Below are positions 51,301 through 63,249 of a DNA stretch of 64,000 bases, one piece after another. The stretch spans positions 1 to 64,000 of the forward strand of contig NW_019173957.1 of the NCBI RefSeq assembly GCF_001642475.1, given 5' to 3'. Position 1 is the first letter of the stretch; every line of letters starts with the position of its first letter. The position numbers were made by a program, and so were the translations under genes. This DNA comes from Fonsecaea monophora (Eukaryota; Ascomycota; Eurotiomycetes; Chaetothyriales; Herpotrichiellaceae). The notes below the pieces were generated by a model. The model was given only the letters and a program-made list of their open reading frames with translations, made no database searches and was not told where the DNA came from.

Positions 51301-54300
51301 GGCGAATGGCAAGGAAATGGTCAGATGTAAAGAGTGTACCGGGTGAGTTGACTAGTCAATCGATTAGTCAAGGACAACCTGGGCGAGGAGTACCGCTCAG
51401 TTCATACAGAATATAAAGGAATGATTTTCCAAAATGGCGGACTATGATCGTTCCATGTAGAAAGATGCTAGGTAAGGACACCAGGTGAGATGAAGGAATA
51501 TCGAGGGAACACGTGGGAGTATCCCGGTGCTGGCGATTGAGCCCGTCAAGCGCCAGTCAGTAAGACCCGTCGAGGGCGTGGGAGTTTGATCTCAGGAAGA
51601 GTGGCCTGCGAAGACGACAGGAAAACGAACGACTCTGAGGGTATCTTGGGTGTCTTTTGGTAACCTCCTCTTGGAGCAATGTCCTCTCCAGGTGTCGCAG
51701 GAAGGAGTTGTCGGCCAGGGTAGGTGTATCTGAGACGGTTATGGCACAGGAGCTGTCCAAGACAATGTGCAGTACTGATGCTGGAAACGAGTGTGGTGTC
51801 TGATCTTCTTGGATCTGAAAAGAGCGGCAGAGATACGTCGAAGGCAAATGAACGTGTTCAACAGTCCATCAGTGCAGGAAGAAGTCAAGGCGAAGAGCGC
51901 GTCGCAATTCAAAAGTCGGAGTCAGCATGGACAAGACTTTTTGACGTCTAGGTCGACCGGGTTAAGGAACCAGGGTAGAGGGGGGAACGAAAGGCGCAGG
52001 CTGGGCTGCAGTCAGATAGAGGAGAAGCTTTTTCCCGCAACGAGGCCTGCAGGACAGCGATATCGAACCAGGAGGCTGATACGGGTAGCACTGTGCGTCG
52101 TGATCCGATGATTGATACTCCGGACAAGGAAGGGATTGCTGGACCAGCCGAGAAGAATAGCAAGCGTAGCTTCTGAAAAAGAGCGAAAACCCCCCTTGCC
52201 AGCAGTCGCAGTAGTTTGAACGCTCAGAAGGCTGAAAGAAGGCCAATCGTGGGAAAAGGATGGTTCCAAGTGTGCGTGCGTGCGTGTGTGATGCGCCTTT
52301 CGGTGGTGGAGCACGTCTAGGTCCAGGGTCGAAGCAGGGTCAACGCGTGCAACAGACAAGAAGCAGGGTTGACACGGTGAACAAGATTTGACGGAGATTT
52401 CAGAGGGCTGAACAAGACGTCCAAAGTCGAGTACAACGAAAGAGCAAACCCCCCTCAGGGATCTGCATACGAATATGAGACCAGGCTATGGGGTATGCTC
52501 GTTGAACCTAATAGTAGGTTCCCAGTCCTGCGGCGTTGGGTCCCACTGCATCGGCCGTTTTAAAGCAAACGGAAGATGGAAAAAAAGTGGGCAACCTGAA
52601 GCAGACTAACCAGGCGAGGCGGACAAGGCTAGAGCTAATCAAACAATGCGTGTCGAAACAGAGTTTTGGGGGAAGATACCTAGATCTCGACAGATGCCAA
52701 ACTCAGACAGGAAAGCAGAGAAAGAGAAAAAATGTCGACATTAATATCAAGCCTCCAGAAGTGAATATCAAGGGAGGCGGGTAGTACGAGGGTAGCAGCG
52801 CTCGAGTCACGGAATACAGGAGAAGAACCAGTGATGATCACCCGGACAGGTTACACGGTTGGCAGAGCAATCAAGGACGAGAAGCGACGATCTCACGATT
52901 GCCTGGTGAGCATGGGATAGAAGGATGTCGCAGGTGAAATTGTGGCTGGACACCAAACCAGCGGATGCGGAAGCGGCAGAGGAAAAAGAACAGCGGTGGC
53001 CCCGGACCAAAAAGAGGCCATGACGAAGATGGGCAGATTCGAAAGGGGAAACGGAGAGAGAGCGTAAGAGCTGGTTTACGGAGTACTTGGCTTGGAGAGC
53101 AGCAAGACTTGTCTAGCGTGTCGCAGATTGATGTGATGGTTGCTTGATTGGGGAGACAAGGGGAGACTAAGGTTCCAAGTAGACGCAGTGCCATCACCCG
53201 TTGTCCCTCGTGCCATAACGAGTACTTTGTACCTGACCAGAGAGACTTTTGGGCGGTCCATTTCGGGAACATGCACCGCCAAACGGGAGTCTGGGAAGCT
53301 CCGGGCGGTTAGCCACATGGGACAAGAGAACAGCAAGCAAGACATCTACCCAATAGGTATGCAATGAGGGGAAGGGAAAGGGGGGCAAGGGGACTTGGGG
53401 GGAAGGAGCAGGTAGCAAACACTCTGTAGTTGTAGTCGTAGGTACCGGGTAAGCCCCCTCGAATCCTTCGGTTGCGTCCCGTCTCCTGAAATCCAGCTTG
53501 ACCTGGTACCTGCGAGTATGAGCATGTACCCTCGTCTCTACAAGTACGAGTTATCTACTCGAATGAGTACATACTTACTCAGTATGTTTGCAAGGCTTCG
53601 GGTTCTTTCTTCGGATCACACTCAATCTCAAGGTTTGACTGGCTCATCAAGTTTTTGCTAGGCACCTTGTCTTCACGGCGGCTTTGGTGCCGGTGTAAGA
53701 ATATCGCAATGGCTATTGGGCCAAACAACCCCGGAGCACCCAGAGGGACCCTTGGTCCCTGGCTAAAAGCCCCCTACTTGCCCTACTAGTGGGCGCCGTT
53801 GTTGCCCCCAACTGTAAGCCACATGGGGGGAACGCTCGGGAACAACCTTATGGCTGGCCTCCAGGCCTTGACGAGGCTTGCCCGGCTTGTTCTGAGGCCC
53901 AATGAAAACCAGATCCATGGGCCTTGCCCCTGAGTGCGAGATTGTCTATCCCCGCCTGGCTCACCCGCCCTTATGCCGTGCTTTTCCCCGATTCGGACCA
54001 ATGATGCTGTGGTTCTTGTGATGCGAATTGACTTTGGATAAAACCAGTGGCCCGTTGTCTTCTATTTGTGTGGCATTTTCTGCTCCTCTCAACGCCTCAG
54101 CACCACCAATGGAATCGCTTGAAACGGGCAAAAATCCTCCCTTCTGCATCCTGGCAGTTGAAGGGGGGTTTCTCGGTTTTTGTGCTCTTGTATAGCAAAC
54201 AATAGACCTTGCATTCATGCCCTCTTGCTCCTAAACCACTAGAGGAGCTCCATTCGTTATCAAATCTCGACTTTGACTTTGAAGCCGAGCTCGTCATGAA

Positions 54301-55949
54301 CACGATGAGATGTAAACAATCATTTCCCATGGACGCGTTCTCGCGTCTCTAGCACAGGCCCGTCTCTCCACCGCCATGCTTGGTTGGGGTGTAGTTAGTG
54401 CGACTTGGGATTTTTTCGAGAGTCCCGCCTACAGCTTCTGGCCTGACGCCGCCAATCTGCCAGCAAATTACTGCACGACGTCATAAACCACGACGATTTC
54501 ACGTTCAACGATTATTGACTTGCCGCTTCATCCTGACAAGCCCGAGTACGAGTACCAAGTATTCGCAATGCACCGCGCACGAATTATGGGCCTCAACTTC
54601 GGACCCGTACGCCCACTGTAGACCTGGATATCGATATCTCAATCATTCATTAAATCTCAAGGGGCCACTTGACAGCGATGACAGGCATCCCAGCAGCATC
54701 CACCACCGTCACATCCGGTTATTGTCCCACTTGTACACAGATCAATTTCGCTGCTTCTGCCACATGGTTCAAGCGATTCCACTCCCTCAGATAGCCGCTC
54801 GATTCCATTGACTCTCACCATGTACTCGGTACTTGTCCCAGGTATGTACCTTGTGCCTCATTCAAACCTATGTCTTCTTCTTCAGTCGGAACCGTCACCG
54901 TCCTGGTGGAGAAGGGTTGTCTCTGCACCTTGCGACATTGAACTTCGGCTGGTCACTCCGGACTCTTCAATCATTCCATATGAGTAAGCCTGCTCTTCAT
55001 GAATCACAGCCGTATAAAGGTCCCATAAGCCCATGCAATTTCCCAACAGACGGTCTTCTCCACCTGCTGATGGTATCATCCTGTTGTGATGCCGCCTCTC
55101 AATGCAGCAATATCCCTAGATAGTCAACTGTCGATACTTGCTTTGTACATGGGTACCTGGTGCGCACACGAGGGGCTTTGCACCTTCTGTTTTTGTACTG
55201 TGTCGCGTGCTCATGATTCCTCAAGATCTTGGATCCTCTGGAACAAAGTGGCTTAGTCAGATATCAGAAGCCAAGTAGCAGTGTGGTGTTCTTGCTCAAT
55301 GTCGAGGCTGTGGTTATCGATACTTCGTATCCTAATTCCCACCGAGAAAGGTAGTTGTGAGGACTGTGGCAGCCATATGGGATTGATCTCTTGAGAGGAC
55401 TTCGGAAGAACAATTCCGGTAGAACTGAGCAAACGTCTGAAGTCTTGACCGATCCTCATGCCTTTATAGGAGGAAGCACAAGATAATGAACTCATTGAGA
55501 CCACTGATGATCGAAGAGACAGACTTTTCGTGCTCAAAGTGGTTAAGCGTGGCCTACTCACCCTCACCAGCTTGTGACGATTTGTATCGTTTGCTGTTTG
55601 TTGGTGTTGGTTGTATCGGACCTCCGGCGATATAGATAATCCGATCCGATCGCCTTGGCTAGAAAGTGCGGAGTTGATTGCCTGCACCCCAACAATGGAA
55701 AGCAGTCGCCGAAAATCCAAAGGTGACATTTATTGCCCCTCCGAGGCTTTCGTTTTGGAAAGACAGCCGACATCATCACTCTTGTTCACTGTCGCTTTTG
55801 CAGCCGTGCAAATTCCTCGTCTCCTCCAGCGTTGATCGCTCTGGCCGATCAATCGTTTCCCTGTGCTCCTACTTCTCCCTGTTCACTCCGTCATATCTCC
55901 ATGGTCGCAGCTTTGGGATCGTCGAACGGACCGTTGTTTCTCAGTCACG
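51301..55949. other. 4.6-kb gene-free divergent region
   Basis: Longest gap in the window, between the head-to-head disordered-protein and BTB-like genes. I found no supported coding sequence or repeat family. GTACGAGTAC-like motifs cluster at about 53515-53585 and 54543-54556. The first 1-2 kb are probably leader and promoter of the disordered-protein gene. Confidence 0.5.
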
Positions 55950-57927
55950 ATGGCCTCTAATTCCGCAATCAGCAAATCGGTCAGGAAATCACACCTTCGC
56001 ATAGTGCAGCCAGCGCTGCCTTTGATTCCTGGATCTAAATCTCAGAAGTCAAAGGCCATCACAGTGGAGCGCGAACCGGAGAAGGGAGACGCGGAACCAG
56101 CAGCACTTCAGTCTCTGACCGACAATGAAAAGTTTCCGAGGGACACAGAGTCTGGGACCGACATGGCTTATGCCGATGTATCTCGGGATGGACTCTCTGG
56201 AGAGAAAATGATGTCCCCATCCATAGGTCAGTCAACTTACAGAGATTTTATGCTCTCTCCACTGACTTGTCATTGTAGGTTCAGAATCTGTTACCCCTCA
56301 GCCTTCTCACTCTGCCGCGACCGAGGAACTCACTCCAGAAGCACATCCTGACAATGAAGACAATCAAGATAACGACAAGAAAGATGTTGCAGCTGCAAAT
56401 GTGGACGAACAAAATGGAGATGATGTCAGCGCAGTGTCTGTCTCAGTGAATGTTGCGGGTGCTGTACCTAATGAGGAACTCTCTGCAACTGACACTGAAG
56501 ATGGACATGAAGTCATCGCCCTTGCAAATGGCAAACTGCCTGATTCTCTGGGGCGCCCAGCTGAAGAAAGTGACAATAGCCAATTGGAGCTCGATGGCCC
56601 AGGTCCAGTGTACAGTGAAGAAGCTGAGCCCACCGCCGCGTGCATTCATGTGAACGGCACCGGGTCATCAGGACCAGCGGTGGCCGAGAGTGGTGTATTT
56701 ACGGCGCAGCCAGAAGAGACCAACTCTGGACATCAAAACGCGCCGCCACCTCTGGCATTCAGAGACGGAATCCGTGATCCAGCTGTCAATGGTTACCATG
56801 GATCATCCATCACCTCTTATGCCCCGCCTGCGAATGTGCCAAGAACATTCAACGCTCTACCTTCACTTCAGGAGCATCTGCTCCTCCTCAATGCAACAAA
56901 AGAAGGAGTCGATATTCTGCTTCAAGTGAACCCAGTCAACGCGCAGCCATTTGTCAGCTACTGTCATTCTGTCCTCCTGTTCCGCAGCTTGCGCTTGAGG
57001 AGGCTGGTGACTCGCCAACAGCAGGCCAACAACAATTACCCCAGCAATGTTATCAGCCTCTATCCTGCTCGACCGATTATGGCTCACGCTTTTGAAGCTG
57101 CCTTACGCTTCTTCTACTCGGATACAGTTTTGGGAAAGGACTTCTTCGTCCAACCACATCTCGGTGCTGACTTTCAGGCGGTGAGAGTGCACAACCTTGA
57201 GTATCTCCTGTCTTACTGGGTTTCTGGTATCGAACTCGGCCTTGAACCAGTCTCCGTATGTGCAGAGAGACTTCTAGCCAACTATCTCGATTGGGACATC
57301 TTGGAAATTACCTACCGAGCTGCCGTGGAGCTCGCCAACTCACCAATGCCCTCACATGGAAAGAACATGACTGGATCAGACTATCTCATCGCCAGCAGCG
57401 CCATCATCAAGCTCATCTTACAATTTTTGGCCACTCACATCGATATCAAGAACTTCAAACTCGACACTAATTCTACTGCTGGTACCATCATCCCATCTCG
57501 CCTGCCTCAGCTGGATGATGGCCGCCCGAAACACAATCCAGCACTTGCTTCCATGGTATTTGGCTCTATGCCTTCATCGGCGGATATGTCACCCTCGTCA
57601 CCACAATCGGAGATCCTACCACCCGCAACCAACTTTAGAGACACGGTGGCCTCCAACATCCTCTTGAATGTGGACTTTGAGAATCTCAACATCTTCAACA
57701 ACCTCATCCAAGCTCCGACAATCCGAGATGCTGCCACCACGAAACTCATGGCGGACATCGTCAGTGAACGTGAAGCCCGTCGTCAAAAGATGTACGTGTC
57801 CCGCATTTCTAACAGAGAACGCATGGCGAACTCTGCCGCTTGGGAATCCGTGGGATTGAAAGAATCGATCACCGAGGGGAATGTTCTCACCCGCGAACGC
57901 GTCGGGTTCTTGATTTCTTCAAAATGA
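55950..57927 (+). CDS. BTB-like domain protein, fungal, uncharacterised
   Basis: Two exons (55950-56226, 56279-57927), a 52-bp intron with GTCAGT donor and TTGTAG acceptor, 641 aa. The N-terminal 260 residues are acidic, Ser/Glu-rich and disordered. Residues about 285-480 look like a divergent BTB/POZ fold with extra helices: LLNATKEGVDILLQVNPV, SYCHSVLLFRSLRLRRLV (the usual 'H..VL..RS' strand-helix), HAFEAALRFFYSDTVL (equivalent of 'LLEYIYTG'), NLEYLLSYWVSGIELGL, CAERLLANYLDWDILEIT. The C-terminal 100 residues contain a conserved-looking basic helix (ADIVSEREARRQKMYVSRIS). It may be an adaptor, for example in a cullin-3 complex, but no partner is visible. The chosen start follows TCACGATGGC. 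Confidence 0.8.
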
Positions 57928-58751
57928 AGACGAGAGACCTTAGGAGACGGGCGCAAAATAATGAAAACTGCATGGACATGGCTATGACAGCGTTACAGCA
58001 GGCGGGATTTGTTTCATGTGTGTGTATGTGCGGTGTTCTTTTTACAGCATAGCACGGGGATTTTCAAAAAATGGCGGGCCTTGGATGGGCATAATGGGCT
58101 GGTTAGAAAATTATGTCTCGAGATTGAGTTGGAGCTGGGCGTGCCTTGGATGACATGACGGGAAAAGAAAACATGGAAAACAAAGGTAAACTTGTTGGCA
58201 AGTGTTAATATGCTCCATATGAGCCATTCGTGCTCCTTGTCGGCCTGCGAGAGTGCTTGCAAAAAGTGCTAGTGAGGACCGTCCACTGTTTGGGATGGAC
58301 CAGTGAATAGCCACAGGTAAGGGGGCACGTACCGGGCGCCACAGAGCAGACAGGTCCTCCTCGAATACATAATGATTTTTGTAACCTGCTTCGTGTATTG
58401 CTCATGATCACTAGGAGGGAGACGCGAGACACTAAATGGACTTGGCTATGATTTTGATTCCCCAGACCTCTCCAATTTTGAGGGAGCAACCATATTCATT
58501 GCCAGACCCAGGACTGGGGAGGTCGTCATGTACCTAGGTACAGTGGAGGGGAACGTCGTCTGTGGGGACAGAGACAGAGACGAGACGGAGACAGCGAAAG
58601 GCGAGCGATATTTCCTGCCAGAGCCAGAACGGATGGATTGGCGGACAGACCAAAAGGCAAAACAGGACTCGTGCACTTTCGCGTATGGAAGAGAACCAAA
58701 TGAATGCCTTGTGTGTTTTGTGCCTTTTTTATAAACGTCAAATGTCAGATG
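57928..58751. other. Intergenic between convergent genes
   Basis: 3' flanks of the BTB-like gene and of the next minus-strand gene. No gene or notable repeat. Confidence 0.5.
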
Positions 58752-59706
58752 TCAAGGGCGAGAGCCGGAGCCTGATCCTGATGGCATGCTGGAGACTATG
58801 TCCATTGCATCTTGGTCGGCGTGCATGTCCTCATCATCGTAAGGGGTGTGGGCGTGGGCAGTGGAAGATTGTCCAACATCTCGGCCACCACCTCGTTGTG
58901 GTCCCTTGCCATTACTGTTACCGTGTCCACTCCCGCCGACAAGATCGTCGTCCTCTTCACCCGGTTCCCCTCCTCTTGTGCCGACCCCGAGGCCACCGGC
59001 GCGAGGAGTCCCTCTGGAATCTCTTTGCCCTCGTGGGCTAGTAGAAGTATAGTGTCGCGAGCCGCCTGTTCCTCGGTCGTGCTGCAGCAGCGGCACAAAT
59101 GTGTTTCTTTCCCTCACTCGATCGATCCAGGGCTTCACCACGGCCCAGGCCAACAGTCCGGCTGTGGCGAAGACAAATATAACGACGACGGTTTCGTCTT
59201 TGAGAGAGTCTCGTTCTTTTGGTAGCGATGCAAAATTAGTTAGTCAGGGCGAGACATGTGTTCCGGTTCAAGTTATGAAAATGAGAGAGGGAGAAGAGAA
59301 GGGGTGAAGGCGGGGAAAACACACGGAAACAGGTCGTAAAGACATCTTCTTCCCGCGCGTCCTTGCAGATCGGTAGGTTGTAATCGAGACAAAACGCCCG
59401 CGTGCAGTCGGCGCAGGTAAGTTTACGGTGTGGGCGCGAGGGAGCCGCGGGCCCGTCCCCTCCCTCGGAGTCGTCGCTGGAATCTGCAGAGTTTTCCGCT
59501 GCCAGTGCGTGGGGAGATCGGATGGCCAGGTTATGCGCGGCGGAAGCGCTCGTCGACGAAGGCGGTGGGTTCAGCGCAATGATCGTGCTGTTGTTGAAGC
59601 AGATGCATTTGCAAAACGACGTCGCAGTCGATTTCGCGCCGAGGACTGGCTGGCCTAAGATGAGGCAGAGGCTGATGAGGGAGAGGAGGCAAGTCAAGGG
59701 ATTCAT
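58752..59706 (-). CDS. Type-I membrane protein with Cys-rich lumenal part, uncharacterised
   Basis: Two exons (59706-59325, 59215-58752) with a 109-bp intron give 281 aa. Residues 1-23 are a signal peptide (MNPLTCLLSLISLCLILGQP). The lumenal part has two Cys groups: FCKCICFNNSTIIAL early, then LTCADCTRAFCLDYNLPIC and TTCF at about 95-127, separated by a Ser/Asp linker. The splice joins Phe-Gln-Arg-Asp and leads straight into a membrane span (ETVVVIFVFATAGLLAWAVV) with a cytosolic WIDRVRERNTFVPLL and a long Gly/Asp/Ser-rich tail. I recognise the combination from uncharacterised proteins widespread in Pezizomycotina. Eight or more lumenal Cys suggest disulfides or metal binding; function unknown. 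Confidence 0.8.
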
Positions 59707-60219
59707 GATCTAGAAAGCCCAGGAGGACACAGGCATTGTTCGTCGCGGTCACACCTGCGGAAAGGGAACGTCGAGGACGATTGAGGTTGGCAGTTCGAAG
59801 CGTTGCATTTGAACTTCGATATGGTTGAGCGTAGGGCTAGTGCGGAGTAAGAGACCGTGGCTGCCGAGCCGCGTCTTTGTTCACGTGTCAGCTCGTACTT
59901 TGTCGCCAATATCAGACCGAGGCATCTCGACTGAAACCAACATCAATCGCGTCATTGGCATCAACCTCTCACTCATCATGCGCAGTCGTCGCCATTTGTA
60001 CCCATCGACAGCCAACTCTGATAAACCCCCCCCCCCCCCCCCCCCCAGGCAGTCCGCTGCATCACGATCTCGGATCAACAACGCAGGGGTGGAACGGGGC
60101 TGAAAGGCCAACGTTGAGAACATCGCGAAGCTCTGTTCCCCAGGAGCGGGACGCCTTCTTCGCGTCAGCCTCGGCCAACTCACGGAGGGACCATTGGGGG
60201 ACTGATAGGAGGGTGCGAC
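59707..60219. other. Divergent promoter with poly-C tract
   Basis: 513 bp between head-to-head genes. No supported coding sequence; it contains a 21-base C run. Confidence 0.55.
60026..60046 (+). repeat. Poly-C tract, 21 bases
   Basis: Uninterrupted run of 21 C, 174 bp before the next ATG. The length could be a sequencing estimate. Confidence 0.8.
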
Positions 60220-61803
60220 ATGGCGATCGACCAGCTTCCCATCCGACTGGTGGTGAATGAGCGAGAGTATGAATTGCTACGCAGACTGCTATCGAGAACG
60301 TCAGCAAGAACACAGCGTGACCCGAAAGGTTACAAGCACGAAGACGAGTCGAAAACAGTTGCTTTCCACGATGACCATCGAGCGGCAGCTTTCCGATCCG
60401 CGTCGCGAGTGTTCATGGTCACCTTTGGCTCTCTCAAACTTCTCAGCGCCATCCTAGGCCGACTTGCAGCTCGCAAGTCCCCGACAGCCACCGGTTCGAG
60501 AAAACCCCTCGTGGCATCACAATCGAGGATGGCACTTTCTCTATCATCACTCCTGTTTTTCCACGCCACGCTTTATCGCATCTTCGCCAGGCTCAGACTC
60601 CAACTGCTGCATGAAAAGGTGCGAGACATCCGTGAGCGGTATCCACGGATCTACGCAACACTTACGTCCCGCATTGCACCGGCGCTCGGGGCCAGTCTGT
60701 CGGGTTTTGCGCTGGGTATCTGTCCTGCGGACCAGCTCCGGATCACGCTTGCAATATATGTGGGCTGTCGAGCTCTCGAACTGGGATACGCCGCCATTGA
60801 GCACACGGCGCTGATCAAGAACAAGCCGTCCTGGCTGGGGAGTTGGGTATTATTTGCTCTAGCACAGGGGCAGTTATTTCACGCGTTTGTGTTCGACCGC
60901 GACTGCGTTCCCGAAGCATATGGGTCATTCGTCCTTGGATATACCCCCGAATATATTCAGCGTCGGCCGACGAGCATCTCACCAAAGGTTATGTGGCCGA
61001 CATCCGGCAATATTCTGGATGCCCTGGCACAAATGGCACAATCAAGATGGCCGAATTTTGTGTCGCCAATCCTCCACCCCAATGAAGCGCAGACGCTGCC
61101 GGTAGGGATTGATACCGTCATCTCACCCATCACATCACGGGCACACCCAGGCATCCAGCATCTGTCGTGTGCGCTTCTCCACCCTTCGGACCCGTCATGC
61201 TTCATGGCCTACATACGGCACATGCTGATTTCGTTCCCACAGCTCGCGAAGTTCTTTACCAAGTACTACGGAGCGCTGGCGCTACTGCGTTTAAGACAGA
61301 TCATCAAAGCACCACTAGCATCGCTCAACGGGCTGTCCGAAGCCGTGTTGAGGTCCTCAATAGCCGTGTCTGGCTGGATTGGTGCCGCTTGGGGAAGTAT
61401 ATGCCTGTTGCAAGCTATCTTGCCACGCTCATTGCTGCCTAAATTCCGGTTCTTCCTCGGCGGGTTTTTAGGCGGCATGTTCCAAATATTCGACCGAACC
61501 ACAGCTGGTCATGCGAATTCCTTGTATGCAGCACGCACAAGTGTTGATTCTCTGTGGAAAGTTGGTGTCAAACGTCGATGGTGGAGAGGCATTCGCGGAG
61601 GCGACGTGTGTGTATTTGTGGCTGCATTGGCTCTTGTCAATGTCGTATATGATTTGGGGAAGGAGACAGCGGCGGGACAAGATCGGGCGATGATATTGAT
61701 CAAGGTGTTGCGAGGAGAGGCTGAGCTGGGGCTACAAAGGAGAAAGGAGAAGGCCATCGAGACGGAGGAGCACCAGGAGGGAGGAAGGGGTGAAGTGATA
61801 TAG
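60220..61803 (+). CDS. TMEM135-like multispanning membrane protein
   Basis: 527 aa, intronless, from ATG at 60220. Several hydrophobic segments are visible (SLSSLLFFHATLYRIF, APALGASLSGFALGICPADQ, WVLFALAQGQLFHAFVF, IGAAWGSICLLQAIL, FFLGGFLGGMFQIF). The sequence IQHLSCALLHPSDPSCFMAY with the following FPQLAKFFTKYYGAL is the conserved Cys-containing region I associate with the TMEM135/fungal integral-membrane family. Animal TMEM135 is linked to peroxisomes and mitochondrial dynamics; the fungal role is not established. GFxxG-type repeats in SLSGFALG and GGFLGGMF recall Tim17/22-like helices. The C-terminus is a charged helix (RRKEKAIETEEHQEGG). Confidence 0.8.
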   Translation: MAIDQLPIRLVVNEREYELLRRLLSRTSARTQRDPKGYKHEDESKTVAFHDDHRAAAFRSASRVFMVTFGSLKLLSAILGRLAARKSPTATGSRKPLVASQSRMALSLSSLLFFHATLYRIFARLRLQLLHEKVRDIRERYPRIYATLTSRIAPALGASLSGFALGICPADQLRITLAIYVGCRALELGYAAIEHTALIKNKPSWLGSWVLFALAQGQLFHAFVFDRDCVPEAYGSFVLGYTPEYIQRRPTSISPKVMWPTSGNILDALAQMAQSRWPNFVSPILHPNEAQTLPVGIDTVISPITSRAHPGIQHLSCALLHPSDPSCFMAYIRHMLISFPQLAKFFTKYYGALALLRLRQIIKAPLASLNGLSEAVLRSSIAVSGWIGAAWGSICLLQAILPRSLLPKFRFFLGGFLGGMFQIFDRTTAGHANSLYAARTSVDSLWKVGVKRRWWRGIRGGDVCVFVAALALVNVVYDLGKETAAGQDRAMILIKVLRGEAELGLQRRKEKAIETEEHQEGGRGEVI

Positions 61804-63249
61804 AGCGATGACAAGGCTGACAAAGATTGACGAGGCTCTCAGGAACCAATCGTGCTATACTGTATTAGGCAAAGTCTATCCGCCATCACCATTGACCGGC
61901 TGTGCTTCGGTGTTTTTTACTGTCTTTAACCCGAAGTTAGTCTCGGCTGTCGGCGTGGGTCTTTGCGACAACCTCTCGTGCCCCTCCATCACAGTCCGGG
62001 ATGCAGCAAAATACTGCCGGCAGACAAGTCATGGGGATCTCTGATCATCCCCGCTATCCAGTCGAGGGACACTTCCCTAGTTGTACAAGTACGAGTTCTG
62101 GGAGTGAGAGGTCTGGGACATTCCACGACGACCCTTCACTCAGATAAACAGTGATCCATCCCAAGTCTGGACTTCCATGTCGGTTTCTGTTAGTCATAAA
62201 CACAGGCTTAGATGAAACGTGCGCATATCGATAAAACCAGTTCCATCCTGCTGATCTCGATGTAACATACTTTTGCTCACCTGATATACTGTTACTCGTA
62301 TGTCCAACAATCCCGCCGACTCCGAGTGTTCCATGGTGGGGAACTCTCTTGGATTTTGTACCTGCTTTAGGACGCTGGCGGTGGTGGTGTGTGGTGAATG
62401 ATGGTAGTTGGAAGGGCCCGACCAAGACTGTGAATGAAATTGAATTGGTTTCCCTACATTAGCATCCGCCTCGAGCCCTGCATTTTGTCTCCGGCTAGCG
62501 GCTCAGCAGGCGCACAAAATGATCGATCTCCGGGCAAATCACGATATAGCATTCAGCGCCAGGATGCCGCTATCTCGCCCGATTGTTTTCCGCTCCACCA
62601 ATTAAATACCCCTAAAGTACTCACCGCCCGCTCTCTTCCGGGCGGTGAGCAAATGGTGGCAATTCATTCGCACAATGGCAGCCACCAAAAATCCACTTCT
62701 GACTCGCCGTGCATCACAGTTCAAGTATTCATTTCCCCATCGCATGGTTGCTTGCAGCAGAAAACGCCAGGTCTCGCCACTGCTTGAATGTTGACCACGG
62801 ATTCGAGCTGCTCTGTTGTGTAAGAGGTGCTCCTCGGTTGTATGACAGTCAGAAACCCGTTGTTGAATCTCGATTGATGTTCCACATGCGTGTTGTGTCT
62901 CTTTTTCTCACGGTTTCTTCAACACTCGGAAGGCATCTCCGCCCACGGACTGCAAAGCCAAAATCTGGTGGCTGCCAGTCTGTCACGCCTCCACCTCACC
63001 GTCTTTATTGATCTCTTCTCTTCTCTTCAATTTCTTCTTGACTTTCCTGCCCACTCTTCCTGCTCTTCTCTCACTTCTTTGTAGCCCATCATTCTGCCGT
63101 TGAAACCATTGTGTCGACTCCTATCGTTCTGTTTCGACGGTAGCATCTGTGTTCACTCGCCATCACACATCCTCCATTGACTGCCTGGTGCTGTGACTCC
63201 AACGTTGCAGAGAGGAGGATAGGTCGTAAGACATTGGGCATATTCAAGG
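61804..63249. other. Intergenic, MFS promoter
   Basis: No supported gene. A perfect 11-bp inverted repeat is annotated. A GTACAAGTACGAGT motif occurs at 62083-62096. A long CT-rich leader (62990-63080) precedes the MFS start. Confidence 0.5.
62620..62649. repeat. Perfect 11-bp inverted repeat, 8-base loop
   Basis: CTCACCGCCCG at 62620-62630 and its exact reverse complement at 62639-62649, with loop CTCTCTTC. It could be a dyad binding site or a stable RNA hairpin. Confidence 0.8.
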
